Source: Pseudomonas bohemica
GTDB taxonomy: Bacteria > Pseudomonadota > Gammaproteobacteria > Pseudomonadales > Pseudomonadaceae
Assembly (NCBI RefSeq): GCF_002934685.1
Contig: NZ_NKHL01000118.1
Location: 195,496-259,495 of the forward strand
Reading direction: 5' to 3'
Length of the DNA stretch: 64,000 nucleotides
Positions 63,350 to 64,000 of the stretch are shown piece after piece (position 1 is the first letter of the stretch; every line of letters begins with the position of its first letter). Below the pieces are notes generated by a model. The model saw only the letters and a list, made by a program, of their open reading frames with translations. It was not told the DNA's origin and ran no database searches. Made by a program: the position numbers and the translations under genes.

Positions 63350-64000
63350 TCAGCGAACCTTGCCCTCCGAAGCCTTCAGCGCCTCCTTATCGAAATCATC
63401 TACATCGATCACCTTGCGCCGTGCCGCTTGCGCTGCGCGCAGTTTCTCGGCTTCGGCCGGTTGCAGCACGCCGACGTTGAGCGCCGCGTCGATCACGTGC
63501 TCCCCGCCCGCGGCCTTGACCTGGCCGCTCTTGACCCCGTGATGCAGCTTGCTGTGTAGCGCCTTGGCGCCAGTCAGCAGCTCCGCCGCATGTTGCAGAG
63601 CGCCGACCGGATCGTTTTCCGAGGTCGGGCGATAGCAACCGGCGAGCACCGATTCCAGCGCCGGGTCGCCCTTGCTGCGTCCGATGATTTCTGCGACCTC
63701 GGCATCCAGCCTGTCCGACGGTCCTTTGTGACGACGGCCCAGGGGGAACACGATGACCCGTAGCAGCCCGCCGAGAATCCGGTTCGGGAAGTTGCTGAGT
63801 AGCTCGTCCAGTGCGCGCTCCGACTCGCCGAGCGCTTCTTCCATCGACCAGCGGAACAGCGGCACCAGCGCCTCGGGATAATCCAGATCGTGGAAACGCT
63901 TGAGCGCCGCAGAAGCCAGGTACAGATGGCTCAGCACATCGCCCAGACGCGCCGACAGACGCTCGCGGCGTTTCAGCTCGCCGCCGAGCAGCATCATGCT
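63350..64000 (-). CDS. fadE: Acyl-CoA dehydrogenase FadE (C-terminal part, cut by window edge)
   Basis: The frame is open to the window end; the N-terminus lies beyond 64000. The visible 216 residues are the C-terminal DUF1974-type domain of the large bacterial FadE: RRERLSARLGDVLSHLYLASAALKRF, FRWSMEEALGESERALDELLSNFPNR, and FPLGRRHKGPSDRLDAEVAEII. FadE catalyses the first step of fatty-acid beta-oxidation. The catalytic part is not in view. Gene order with the two small neighbours fits the PAO1 PA2815 region from memory. Confidence 0.88.
   Translation of the reverse strand, partial: SMMLLGGELKRRERLSARLGDVLSHLYLASAALKRFHDLDYPEALVPLFRWSMEEALGESERALDELLSNFPNRILGGLLRVIVFPLGRRHKGPSDRLDAEVAEIIGRSKGDPALESVLAGCYRPTSENDPVGALQHAAELLTGAKALHSKLHHGVKSGQVKAAGGEHVIDAALNVGVLQPAEAEKLRAAQAARRKVIDVDDFDKEALKASEGKVR

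Overview
The window is chromosomal DNA of a Pseudomonas, most likely of the P. syringae/P. fluorescens side of the genus. The evidence is the high GC content, several families of Pseudomonas-type REP palindromes (for example GTAGGAGCGCGCTTGCCCG facing its reverse complement), and a gene order that, from memory, matches P. aeruginosa PAO1 around PA2815-PA2852 (fadE, tRNA-Glu/Gly, sagS, gpx, msrB, alaA, htpX, tpm, deaD, class II DAHP synthase, ohrR, ohr, efp, earP). I found no phage, transposase, CRISPR array or plasmid gene. The species cannot be fixed from what I can see.

Layout. 1-3.8 kb: an SDR cut by the window edge, a frameshifted GNAT acetyltransferase, a DeoR regulator and a membrane diguanylate cyclase. 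4.2-9.9 kb: a sugar-acid module with an MFS carrier, a galactarate-dehydratase-type enzyme (garD), a LysR regulator and a divergent L-fuconate dehydratase. 10.1-10.9 kb: an overlapping pair of DUF202 membrane proteins. 11.0-18.9 kb: one tight leftward operon of a GntR regulator, a complete Dpp/Opp-type ABC importer and a cytoplasmic-looking gamma-glutamyltransferase. 19.4-23.2 kb: dkgB, a thioesterase, and small or conserved proteins.

23.3-46.7 kb is mostly housekeeping and stress defence. It holds earP with its substrate efp, ohr with its regulator ohrR, TauE/SafE, an AlkX/YcaQ-type glycosylase, a class II DAHP synthase, deaD, htpX, tpm, alaA, two methionine sulfoxide reductases (protein-bound and free), a glutathione peroxidase and the hybrid kinase sagS. 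46.8-47.4 kb is a tRNA-Glu/tRNA-Gly pair present twice, with a strong promoter and a terminator. A 1362-residue SNF2 helicase follows.

51.7-62.3 kb is the most distinctive part. It is an organosulfur region built around a CysB-like LysR regulator: a 3-mercaptopropionate dioxygenase coupled to a four-domain rhodanese, three predicted C-S or flavin-linked oxidoreductases, two sulfonate-type periplasmic binding proteins with no permease or ATPase nearby, and a class II aldolase. AT-rich gaps in it share a 13-bp motif (ATAATTAGCTTAG or its reverse complement), suggesting one regulon. The window closes with two small conserved proteins and the C-terminus of the acyl-CoA dehydrogenase fadE.

Two genes (the GNAT at about 1.0 kb and an enoyl-CoA hydratase at about 34.3 kb) are each broken by one missing base. 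They could be real pseudogenes or sequencing errors. All identifications come from reading the sequence; no database search was run.
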